A DNA stretch of 20,227 bases from the NCBI GenBank assembly GCA_036266155.1, contig DATANR010000156.1:1-20227 (forward strand), in the 5' to 3' direction. The DNA comes from SIAJ01 sp036266155 (GTDB lineage: Bacteria; Planctomycetota; Planctomycetia; Gemmatales; Gemmataceae). A program made the position numbers and the translations under genes. The notes under the pieces are model-generated. The model was not told where the DNA came from. It worked only from the letters and a program-made list of their open reading frames with translations, and did no database searches. Positions 7,524 to 14,168 of the stretch are shown here, in pieces. Within the stretch, counting starts at the first letter, position 1, and the number at the start of each line of letters is the position of its first letter.

Positions 7524-9483
7524 CCGCGATCTCGGGCTGCGGCTCTATCGCCAGATGGTGCTCATTCGCAAAAGCGAGGAGCAACTCGCACGCGCGCATC
7601 AGCGCGGGCTCGTCCACGGCGCATGCCATACATACGTCGGGCAAGAGGCCGTCGCCGTCGGCGTATGCGCGCATTTGACGAGCGATGACGTCGTCTTCAG
7701 CACGCATCGTGGGCATGGTCATGCCATCGCGAAGGGCGTGTCGCCATTCGAGCTGATCGCGGAGTTGCTCGGCCGGGCTCCGGGCTGCTCGCGGGGTCGC
7801 GGCGGCAGCATGCACCTGTTCGCTCCCGAAGTCGGGCTTCTCGGCACGAGCGGTATCGTCGGGCCGTGCATTCTTCAAGCGGCGGGGGCGGGATACAGCT
7901 TTCGGCTGCTGAAGAGCGATCGCGTGGCCGTCGCATTCTTCGGCGATGGTGCGGTGAACAATGGGGCCTTCCATGAAGGTCTCAACCTCGCGTCCATTTG
8001 GAAGCTACCGGTGTTGTTCGTCTGCGAGAACAACCAGTTCGCGACTGAAGTGCCGTTTTCTTATTCCGCCGGCAACCCGGATGTGGCATCGCGCGGTGCG
8101 AACTACGGCATGCCCGGCATTGCCGTGGATGGCAACGACGTTCTTGCCGTATCCGGGACGGTGGCCGAGGCGGTGCGTCGCGCTCGCGCCGGCGACGGGC
8201 CGACGCTTCTCGAATGCCGAACCTATCGCACGCGGCCGCATGCCGAGGGCATGGGCGACTTCGGCTATCGCACACGTGAAGATGTCGACGCCTGGAAGAA
8301 GCGCTGTCCGATCCAGCGATTACGGGCGGCGTTGACTGCCGATGTCGTTGCCAACGAAACCGATTTGAACGCGATTGACAGCGAGGTTGATCACGAAGTT
8401 GAAGAGGCCTATCGGCGTGCGGAAGCCAGCGCATGGCCCACGGCCGCCGATGCCGCGACCCACGTGTATGCGGAGCCGCGTCGGCCGGAGCCAGCCGTTC
8501 CGCCGGACCCGGGCCGATCCGTGACCTGGATGCAAGCGACGCTCGAAGCACTGACGGCCGAGATGGAAGCAAACCCCGGCATCTTCGTTCTGGGCGAAGG
8601 CATCGGTAAGCGCGGAGGGAACTTTCGCACAACGGCTGGCCTTTTCGATCGCTTCGGGCCGGAACGCCTGCGTGATACGCCGATCGCCGAGCGCGGCTTC
8701 ACCGGGCTCGCCGGCGGGGCCGCCATGACCGGCACGCGGCCCGTCGTTGACTTCATGTTTGCGGATTTCCTGCTTGACGGCGCCGGCGAAGTGGTCAATC
8801 AGATCGCCAAAATCCAATACATGAGCAGCGGCCGACTCAAAATGCCGATCCTGCTCCGCGGGTGCATCGGCATCGGCCATTCGGCGGCAACCCATCATTC
8901 CGGCAACTACTCCACGATGTACGGCCACTTCCCCGGGCTGCGCGTCGTCTTGCCGTCGAATCCATACGACGCGAAAGGGCTGCTCCATCACGCACTGCGC
9001 TGCGATGACCCGGTGTTCTTCCTTGAACATCGTGAACTGCTCGCGCTCAAGGGGCAGGTGCCCGAACCGGCTTACGAGCTTCCATTCGGCCAGGCGGCCA
9101 TCGTCCGAGAAGGCCGCGATGTAACCGTGGTCGCGCTCGCGCTGATGGTTCACAAGACACTCGAAGCAATCGAGAAGTTGGCCGGTATCTCCGTCGAACT
9201 CATCGATCCACGAACGGCCGCCCCGCTCGATATCGAGACCATCCGTCGATCAGTTGCCAAGACCGGCCGGCTGCTCATTGTCGACGAGACGTTCGCGCCG
9301 TTCGGCTTCGGTGCCGAGATCGCGGCCCACATGGCCGATGAAGGTTTTGACGATCTCGACGCCCCGATCCGCCGCTTGAACGGCATCCACACACCGACGC
9401 CCTATAGCCCGCCGCTCGAAGCTGCCGCCGTGCCGAGCGTTGATGCAATCGCGCAGGCCATTCGCGATCTGGCCGCGGAATAA
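7492..9483 (+). CDS. Fused alpha/beta E1 of a thiamine-diphosphate 2-oxoacid-type dehydrogenase
   Basis: One 663-residue chain contains both E1 subunits that are usually separate. Residues about 8-315 are the alpha part, with YRQMVLIRKSEEQLARAHQ, the THRGHGHAIAKG block and the ThDP/Mg motif GDGAVNNGAFHEG (from 151) ending in CENN (about 178-181). After a Pro-rich linker (about 316-333) the beta part follows, with FVLGEGIGKRGGNF, ERGFTGLAGGAAM, DFMFADFLLDGAGEVVNQIAK and GHSAATHHSGNY. The class decarboxylates a 2-oxoacid or cleaves acetoin and passes the acyl group to E2 lipoyl. The loop reads RPHAEGMGDFGYRT, so pyruvate, branched-chain acids or acetoin cannot be distinguished. I chose the TTG at 7492, with GGAG at 7480-7483; GTG at 7507 or TTG at 7441 are alternatives. 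It overlaps the MFS gene and leads directly into E2. Confidence 0.93.
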   Translation: MPIAPVNISLDRDLGLRLYRQMVLIRKSEEQLARAHQRGLVHGACHTYVGQEAVAVGVCAHLTSDDVVFSTHRGHGHAIAKGVSPFELIAELLGRAPGCSRGRGGSMHLFAPEVGLLGTSGIVGPCILQAAGAGYSFRLLKSDRVAVAFFGDGAVNNGAFHEGLNLASIWKLPVLFVCENNQFATEVPFSYSAGNPDVASRGANYGMPGIAVDGNDVLAVSGTVAEAVRRARAGDGPTLLECRTYRTRPHAEGMGDFGYRTREDVDAWKKRCPIQRLRAALTADVVANETDLNAIDSEVDHEVEEAYRRAEASAWPTAADAATHVYAEPRRPEPAVPPDPGRSVTWMQATLEALTAEMEANPGIFVLGEGIGKRGGNFRTTAGLFDRFGPERLRDTPIAERGFTGLAGGAAMTGTRPVVDFMFADFLLDGAGEVVNQIAKIQYMSSGRLKMPILLRGCIGIGHSAATHHSGNYSTMYGHFPGLRVVLPSNPYDAKGLLHHALRCDDPVFFLEHRELLALKGQVPEPAYELPFGQAAIVREGRDVTVVALALMVHKTLEAIEKLAGISVELIDPRTAAPLDIETIRRSVAKTGRLLIVDETFAPFGFGAEIAAHMADEGFDDLDAPIRRLNGIHTPTPYSPPLEAAAVPSVDAIAQAIRDLAAE

Positions 9484-9492
9484 GGAGGCGAC

Positions 9493-10638
9493 ATGGCGAT
9501 CCCAATCACCGTCCCCCGCCTCGGCTGGAACATGGAGCAGGGCACCTTCGGCGGCTGGCTCAAGGCCGATGGCGACCGCATCGAGCCCGGCGACCGCGTC
9601 TTCGCGCTCGAGAGCGAGAAGGCGACGGAAGAGATCGAATCGCTCGACGGCGGCTACCTGCGAATCCCGCCAGACGGTCCGAAGCCCGGCGATGTGCTCG
9701 CCATCGGCGTCGTGGTTGGTTATCTGGTCACGTCGATGGACGAGCCATTGACGGCCGCAAATCCGAAGGCCGCCGCGGTGGTGGCCGTCGCTTCCGAAAC
9801 AGTCGTCGCTCCGGCAAGCCGATCGCTTGAGAAACACGAATCAACCGCTAGCTCGCCGCGGGCTCGCCGTGTAGCGGTAGAACTCGGAGTTGACTGGAAA
9901 TCCCTGACCGGCAGCGGCCGGAACGGCCGAATCCGCGAACGTGATGTGCGTGCGGCGACCACCCATCGTGACAACGCCGTTCCGATTACCACCTTCCGCC
10001 GAACTATCGCTGACCGCATGTTGGCGAGTCATCGTGAGACGGCCCCGGTCACGCTGACAACGACCGCTGACGCTTCGAACCTCGTGAGTTGGCGCGCCCG
10101 ACTCAAATCGGCCGGCGGGCCCGTGCCATCGTTCACCGATCTCTTCGTGAAGCTGGTAGCCGATTCGCTGCGGTTACATCCAATGCTCGGCGCTCATTGG
10201 ACCAACGCCGGACTTCGTCTGCCCGCGTCCATCGACATCGGCATCGCCGTCGACACGGAAGCCGGGCTGCTCGTCCCTGTTGTCCGCAATGTGCCGAGCT
10301 TGAGTTTACAGCAACTGGCGACGGCCACGAGCGAGTTGATCGAGCGCGCCCGTACGAGTCGACTCACGTCGGCCGACACGCAGGGCGGCTGCTTCACCGT
10401 GACCAACCTCGGCAGCTTCGGCATCGACGCGTTCACGCCGATCATCAACGCCCCGCAGTGTGCGATCCTCGGCATCGGCCGCATCAGCCGCCACCCTGCA
10501 GTGATCGGCGATGCCGTCGAGCCGCGCGACCAGGTGACGCTGAGCCTGACCTTCGACCACCGCATCGTCGACGGTGCGCCGGCCGCCCGGTTCTTGCAAA
10601 GCGTGGTTCAGGCTGTCGAGAACCCGGCCGCCTGGTGA
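9493..10638 (+). CDS. Dihydrolipoyl acyltransferase (E2) of the same complex
   Basis: The 381-residue protein is the core E2 of a 2-oxoacid-dehydrogenase-type complex; it takes the acyl group from E1 on a lipoyl arm and passes it to CoA. Domain order: lipoyl domain (1-80) with ESEKATEE, where Lys43 is the lipoylation site; an Ala/Val/Pro-rich linker; peripheral subunit-binding domain (about 119-155: SPRARRVAVELGVDWKSLTG then GRIRERDV); and the catalytic domain (164-381) with FDHRIVDG (His356, Asp360). All active residues are present. The stop codon of E1 is part of the ribosome site, TAAGGAGG (9481-9488), 4 bases before the ATG, so the two subunits are surely co-translated from one transcript. 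No E3 (dihydrolipoamide dehydrogenase) gene is nearby, so E3 would have to come from elsewhere in the genome. Confidence 0.95.
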   Translation: MAIPITVPRLGWNMEQGTFGGWLKADGDRIEPGDRVFALESEKATEEIESLDGGYLRIPPDGPKPGDVLAIGVVVGYLVTSMDEPLTAANPKAAAVVAVASETVVAPASRSLEKHESTASSPRARRVAVELGVDWKSLTGSGRNGRIRERDVRAATTHRDNAVPITTFRRTIADRMLASHRETAPVTLTTTADASNLVSWRARLKSAGGPVPSFTDLFVKLVADSLRLHPMLGAHWTNAGLRLPASIDIGIAVDTEAGLLVPVVRNVPSLSLQQLATATSELIERARTSRLTSADTQGGCFTVTNLGSFGIDAFTPIINAPQCAILGIGRISRHPAVIGDAVEPRDQVTLSLTFDHRIVDGAPAARFLQSVVQAVENPAAW

Positions 10639-10738
10639 ACGTGACCGCCAAACTGGATGAGACGCATATTCGCAGATTCGCCTTGATTCTCGACCCGTAA
10701 CGGAGTGTAGTTGTGGCAACGCTGACTGAAGGTTGCCG

Positions 10739-11148
10739 ATGAAACGATTAGCCGTTCTCATGTTGCCGGTGGCCTTCACTTCGCCGTGTGCGACGTCGGA
10801 GCCGAAAGTGTTGCGAACGGAGAAGGCTGGTTCGTCAAAGACGACCCGCATTCAGTGGCGGATTCAATTGGCCGTACCTGACGACCTGCCGAACCGCTCT
10901 TCAGCCCGGCTCTGATGCAAGCGATCCAGCGGCACGATCGTGAAAAGACCAGGGATTTTGCAGCCAATATCGGGGTCGGTCCCTTCGATCGTGCTCAATG
11001 GCTGCTCAATAAAGCTGAAGACCTGCGCCAAGCCCGCGAACAGGTGCACCGGTTCTGGAAGAACAACCAACCGTCAGTGCTGACGTACGATCGACTCAAC
11101 GGGGCGATTGGGCCGCAAAAAGACGAAGAGGCTCCTGATCGTCCTTGA
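10739..11148 (+). pseudogene. Probable frameshifted gene for a small secreted protein
   Basis: AAGG (10729-10732) lies 6 bases before an ATG at 10739 that opens a signal-peptide-like N-terminus (MKRLAVLMLPVAF). This frame stops at 10913-10915. A second frame, open from about 10882 to 11148, starts with PAEPLFSPALMQAIQRHD and continues through a helical KAEDLRQAREQVHRFW segment to NNQPSVLTYDRLNG. An RFW-x-N-x-QPS-x-LTxxR ending is a pattern I associate with small secreted planctomycete proteins; this is from memory and not checked. The simplest reading is one ancestral gene of about 130 codons with a frameshift near 10880-10890. The alternative is two coupled small genes, since the TGA and an ATG overlap at 10913-10917 (TGATG). 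It interrupts the otherwise tight run from E2 to SDR. Function unknown. Confidence 0.5.
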
Positions 11149-11169
11149 ATCAACCTGTCCACAAGCCGC

Positions 11170-11199
11170 TTGCGGCGTAGCGCTCTTGCCCTCTAGAAT
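11170..11199 (+). promoter_or_regulatory. Candidate promoter giving a leaderless SDR transcript
   Basis: TTGCGG (11170-11175) and TAGAAT (11194-11199, 5 of 6 matches to the -10 consensus) are 18 bases apart. Transcription would begin about 6-8 bases further, at or next to the ATG at 11207. No ribosome-binding site is visible before that ATG, which fits a leaderless mRNA. Confidence 0.38.
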
Positions 11200-11206
11200 T
11201 CCCCTC

Positions 11207-11983
11207 ATGAAATGCGACCTCTCCGGCAAAGTCAGTCTCGTCACCGGCGCCGCGCGTGGCATCGGCAAGGCGATCGCCGACCGGCTCGCGGCCAATGGCA
11301 GTATTGTCTTTTACACTGATCGCGTTCTGGACGAAGTTCGGGCGTCGGCCGGCTCCGTCGGTCGGACGATGAAGCTGGACGTCACCAGCTCGGCTGACAT
11401 TGCTGCGGCCGTTCGACAGGTGGAAGCCGAAGCCGGTCGCATCGACATCCTCGTCAACAACGCCGGCATCAACACGTTGACGCACCGGGTCGCGATTGAT
11501 GAGTTTCCGCGCGACGAATGGGATAAGATTCTGGCGGTCGACCTCACGGGCGTCTACGAGGTGAGCCGGGCCTTTGCGCCACTGATGCGCCGGCAACGTA
11601 GCGGGCGGATCATCAACATCGCGTCGATTGTCGGGCTCGTTCCCTTGCGACTGCAGTGTGCCTACGTCGCCGCCAAGGCCGGCGTCGTGAATCTGACCAA
11701 GGCGATGGCCCTGGAGTTGGGGCCAGCCGGCGTATTGGTGAACGGCATCGCTCCCGGATCGACGCTCACGGACGGAACGCGCAAGCTCTTCTACGGCGAC
11801 GACGGACTGTTCCGCGAGTCGGTGCAGCGGATGCTCGATCACGTCGCGCTGGGCCGGCCCGCCGAGGTCGATGAGATCGCCATCGCGGCGTTGTTCCTGG
11901 CCGATCCGGAGAACACGTACATGACGGGGCACGTGTTGGTCGTGGATGGCGGCTGGATCGCGGGGTACAACCGGGATTTCTGA
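11207..11983 (+). CDS. Short-chain dehydrogenase/reductase (SDR), classical type
   Basis: A 258-residue NAD(P)-dependent oxidoreductase of the classical SDR family, interconverting an alcohol and a ketone in the cytoplasm. Seen are the cofactor motif TGAARGIG (13-20), NNAG (84-87), Ser140 in NIASIVG and the catalytic pair Tyr153/Lys157 in AYVAAKAG. The position usually holding Asn of the catalytic tetrad reads VDLTGVY (Asp112), a variation seen in other SDRs. The end LVVDGGWIAG is typical. The ATG at 11207 is preferred over an upstream frame opening at 11108 because the Rossmann fold begins right after it and the size is normal. There is no Shine-Dalgarno, but a -10 element lies just upstream. 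Position downstream of E1/E2 suggests oxidation of a hydroxy compound into the same pathway; the substrate is unknown. Confidence 0.95.
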   Translation: MKCDLSGKVSLVTGAARGIGKAIADRLAANGSIVFYTDRVLDEVRASAGSVGRTMKLDVTSSADIAAAVRQVEAEAGRIDILVNNAGINTLTHRVAIDEFPRDEWDKILAVDLTGVYEVSRAFAPLMRRQRSGRIINIASIVGLVPLRLQCAYVAAKAGVVNLTKAMALELGPAGVLVNGIAPGSTLTDGTRKLFYGDDGLFRESVQRMLDHVALGRPAEVDEIAIAALFLADPENTYMTGHVLVVDGGWIAGYNRDF

Positions 11984-12021
11984 GGCCGGCGGCAACACTC
12001 GCCCTCAAGCAAGAAATATCG

Positions 12022-12104
12022 GCGGAGACCGCAGCGCAGCGAGGTCGACGCGGCGCCTCGAAGAGGATGGCGTCGACCTCGCTGCGCTGCGCTTCGGTCT
12101 CCGC
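12022..12104. repeat. Imperfect inverted repeat 1, between SDR and msrB
   Basis: The left arm 12022-12051 pairs with the right arm 12070-12104. The outer 9 bases (GCGGAGACC / GGTCTCCGC) and inner 21 bases (12031-12051 / 12070-12090) pair perfectly; the right arm has 5 extra bases, GCTTC (12091-12095). The apex can form CCTC-GAA-GAGG (12056-12066). The element fills most of the 149-base gap between the SDR stop and the msrB start and could act as SDR terminator. It has no T-run and no coding capacity. It looks like a REP-type palindromic repeat. Confidence 0.9.
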
Positions 12105-12120
12105 TGGTGACTCCATCGGG

Positions 12121-12126
12121 TATGAT
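12121..12126 (+). promoter_or_regulatory. Candidate -10 element directly upstream of msrB
   Basis: TATGAT (5 of 6 matches to TATAAT), preceded by GGG, ends 6 bases before the ATG at 12133, so a transcript would start at about the A of the start codon. No ribosome site is visible. The -35 position falls inside inverted repeat 1 and shows no good match, which keeps this call weak. Confidence 0.3.
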
Positions 12127-12132
12127 GTCCGT

Positions 12133-12669
12133 ATGAAGCCGCACATCCTCAAGATCGTTCTCGTCGCTGCTGGCGCGGTTGCGGCGATGACAATCATCTT
12201 CTGGCCAAAAGCCGAAGCCGTCACCGTGCGCGAGGGCCAGCCCGTCGGCGACAAGATTGTTAAGTCGGACGCCGAATGGCGTGAGCAACTCAGCGAGCAA
12301 CAGTTTCGTGTCACGCGCAAACGCGACACGGAGCGGCCATTCACCGGCGCCTTCTGGAATTCGCACGCCGACGGGACCTATGCGTGCGTCTGCTGCGGCC
12401 AGCATCTCTTCGAGAGCGACAACAAGTTCGATTCGGGATGCGGCTGGCCGAGCTTCTCGAAAGAGTTCGACACGGATGCGATCACGCTACGGGAAGACAA
12501 CAGCCACCTGATGCGGCGCGTCGAAGTTGTTTGCAGCCGTTGCGAGGCCCACCTCGGCCATCTGTTCGACGACGGCCCGCCGCCAACGGGGATGCGCTTC
12601 TGCATCAATTCCGCATCGTTGACGTTCATTCCACGCAAGGCGAGCGGAGCCGCGTCAACGGCTCGATAA
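12133..12669 (+). CDS. msrB: Peptide-methionine (R)-S-oxide reductase, membrane-anchored or exported
   Basis: MsrB repairs oxidised proteins by reducing methionine-R-sulfoxide. The 178-residue product has an N-terminal hydrophobic stretch (about 6-24) that should anchor or export it, then the MsrB domain (about 45-168). Visible are the zinc cysteines Cys85/Cys88 (CVCC) and Cys134/Cys137 (CSRC), SGCGWPSF (Cys103, probable resolving Cys), HLGHLF and the catalytic RFCINSASL (Cys157). The start at 12133 is the last ATG before the hydrophobic segment; the frame opens at 12067 but that part lies in inverted repeat 1. The last nine residues, ASGAASTAR, and the stop are encoded by the left arm of inverted repeat 2, so the tail is probably acquired. 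The oxidoreductase gene downstream is convergent, 49 bases away. Confidence 0.96.
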   Translation: MKPHILKIVLVAAGAVAAMTIIFWPKAEAVTVREGQPVGDKIVKSDAEWREQLSEQQFRVTRKRDTERPFTGAFWNSHADGTYACVCCGQHLFESDNKFDSGCGWPSFSKEFDTDAITLREDNSHLMRRVEVVCSRCEAHLGHLFDDGPPPTGMRFCINSASLTFIPRKASGAASTAR

Positions 12670-12716
12670 TGTTGTGCGAAAGACATCATCGGGCCGCTGA
12701 CGCGGCTCCGCTCGCC
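12639..12716. repeat. Inverted repeat 2, overlapping the msrB 3' end
   Basis: Arms of 34 bases, 12639-12672 and 12683-12716, surround a 10-base loop (12673-12682). The outer 19 bases pair perfectly; the inner part has three mismatches (12658, 12663, 12668), all transitions. The left arm codes for the last nine residues and stop of MsrB, and the right arm ends 2 bases before the stop codon of the convergent Gfo/Idh/MocA gene. It may serve as a two-way terminator, although there is no T-run on either side. Confidence 0.92.
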
Positions 12717-12718
12717 AA

Positions 12719-14017
12719 TTACATCGCGTCGTAGCTCCACGGCTTGCGTGGCTCGCGGGCCAGCCACTTGTTCGCTTCCTTGTCGTTGAACTCTTCCTTC
12801 GCCGGATCCCACTTCAGTTCTTTGCCGAGCCGCATCGCGATCACACCGAGGTGGCAGATGCTCGCGGAACGGTGGCCGACTTCGGCGTCGCAGATCGGCA
12901 GCTTGCGAGTCCGGACGCATTCGAAGAAATTCCCCATGTGATCGTTGCTCATGGTCACGCGCGTTGCCGACGCGGGCAGCGGCGTCTTCAGGAGGTCCGG
13001 ATCGCTCACCTCGATCTTGCCGCGGGTGACGAAGATCCAACCGTCGGTGCCGTGAAACTTGATGCCGTGCTGCTGGCCCTTCGGATCGACCACGCCGCCG
13101 AACCAGTTGTTGGCGGCCGTGCTGCGGCAACGATGGACGACGCCGTCGGCATACGTGTATTCGACGCCGTATTCGCTCGCAGCCGTGAAGCCGCCGGGGA
13201 TCATCTCGACGGTCGGCTTACCGGAGATCTTGACGGGCCCTTGCTGATCGAGGGCCCAGCGGGCGATGTCGTTGTGATGGGCGCCCCAGTCGGTCATCGT
13301 GCCGCCGGAGTAGTCCCACCAGTAGCGGAAGGTGACGTGCGTCCGTTCCTGCACATACTCGACCGCGGGCGTCGGCCCTTGCCACAGGTCCCAGTCAAAA
13401 CCCTTGGGCACCGCGGCCGTCTTGAACGGCCCCTCCTTGCGGCCGGCCGGCAGCCAGACGTCGACTTCTTTGATCTTGCCGAGCCGACCGTTGCGCACGA
13501 GTTCGACAGCCAGGCGAAAATTCTTGTCGCTCCGCTGTTGACTGCCGGTCTGGAGCAGACGTTTTGTCTTCGCTTGCGCCTCGACGAGCCGCTTGCCCTC
13601 GTCGACCGTGAGCGTCAGCGGTTTCTCGCAATAGACATCCTTGCCGGCCCGCATGGCTGCCAGCGACACGAGCGTGTGCCAGTGATCTACGGTCCCGCAG
13701 ACGACGACGTCGACATCTTTGCGATCAATGATCTTGCGGAAGTCATGCTCCTTCGCGGCCATCGGCCACGCCTTGCCGGCATTTTCAACGTGGCCCTCGT
13801 CCACATCGCACAGCGCGACCACGCTGCCGAAGCGAGCGGCGTTGCGCAAGTCGCCGGTCCCCTGACCGCCGCACCCGACGAGCGCGATGCCGGGCTTGTC
13901 GTTCTTTAATGTCGGCGTTTTCGGGTCCGGTTGGGCCTGGCATTCTTCGAGGAACCAGGCTGGGAGCGTGGCGGCCGCTGACGCGCCGAGGAAGCCGCGG
14001 CGGGAGAGGTTGGACAT
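12719..14017 (-). CDS. Tat-exported Gfo/Idh/MocA family oxidoreductase
   Basis: The 432-residue protein starts with a twin-arginine signal (SRRGFLG, Arg6-Arg7, then a hydrophobic stretch to about 24), so it is probably exported folded with its cofactor. The Rossmann part has GIALVGCGGQGTG (43-55) and the diagnostic EKPLT (131-135); the second domain has WGAHHNDIARW (His247, His248, Asp250), matching the catalytic region of this family. Members oxidise or epimerise sugars and related polyols with NAD(P). Planctomycete genomes carry many such Tat-linked paralogues, often tied to carbohydrate breakdown. The length is normal and nothing is broken. No good ribosome site is seen before the ATG at 14017. 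It is convergent with msrB, and inverted repeat 3 lies in its upstream region. Substrate unknown. Confidence 0.95.
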   Translation of the reverse strand: MSNLSRRGFLGASAAATLPAWFLEECQAQPDPKTPTLKNDKPGIALVGCGGQGTGDLRNAARFGSVVALCDVDEGHVENAGKAWPMAAKEHDFRKIIDRKDVDVVVCGTVDHWHTLVSLAAMRAGKDVYCEKPLTLTVDEGKRLVEAQAKTKRLLQTGSQQRSDKNFRLAVELVRNGRLGKIKEVDVWLPAGRKEGPFKTAAVPKGFDWDLWQGPTPAVEYVQERTHVTFRYWWDYSGGTMTDWGAHHNDIARWALDQQGPVKISGKPTVEMIPGGFTAASEYGVEYTYADGVVHRCRSTAANNWFGGVVDPKGQQHGIKFHGTDGWIFVTRGKIEVSDPDLLKTPLPASATRVTMSNDHMGNFFECVRTRKLPICDAEVGHRSASICHLGVIAMRLGKELKWDPAKEEFNDKEANKWLAREPRKPWSYDAM

Positions 14018-14074
14018 GAGGTTGGTCCGAGAATGGCGGGCGAAGGTTATCGTTGATGTAGCTCTTCCGGCGAC

Positions 14075-14164
14075 ACTTTGGAGTGCGGCGGGCTCACGCC
14101 GCTTTCTTCCTTTGTGAGCGCTCGAAAAGAAAGAAAGCGGCGTGAGCCCGCCGCACTCTAAAGT
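14075..14164. repeat. Inverted repeat 3, near-perfect 34-bp stem
   Basis: Arms of 34 bases, 14075-14108 and 14131-14164, differ at one position (G at 14080, a G-U pair in RNA). The 22-base loop includes the palindrome GAGCGCTC (14117-14124). It sits 4 bases downstream of the PEBP gene stop and 57 bases upstream of the Gfo/Idh/MocA start. It may terminate the PEBP transcript, but it lacks a clear T-run on the minus strand. Its core GTGCGGCGGGCTCACGCCGC differs from the other two repeats. Confidence 0.94.
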
Positions 14165-14168
14165 TTGG

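Noticed and set aside
8320..9153. Minus-strand ORF of 277 codons opposite the E1 gene
   Set aside because: Antisense shadow of the fused E1, whose motifs are continuous on the plus strand.
7492..10638. Calling E1/E2 acetoin dehydrogenase or pyruvate dehydrogenase
   Set aside because: The sequence shows the complex type but no residue pattern I can tie to one substrate, and no diagnostic neighbour such as E3 or a lipoate ligase is present.
12851..13909. Plus-strand ORF of 352 codons opposite the Gfo/Idh/MocA gene
   Set aside because: High-GC antisense frame; the minus strand has a Tat signal, EKPLT and other family motifs over the whole stretch.
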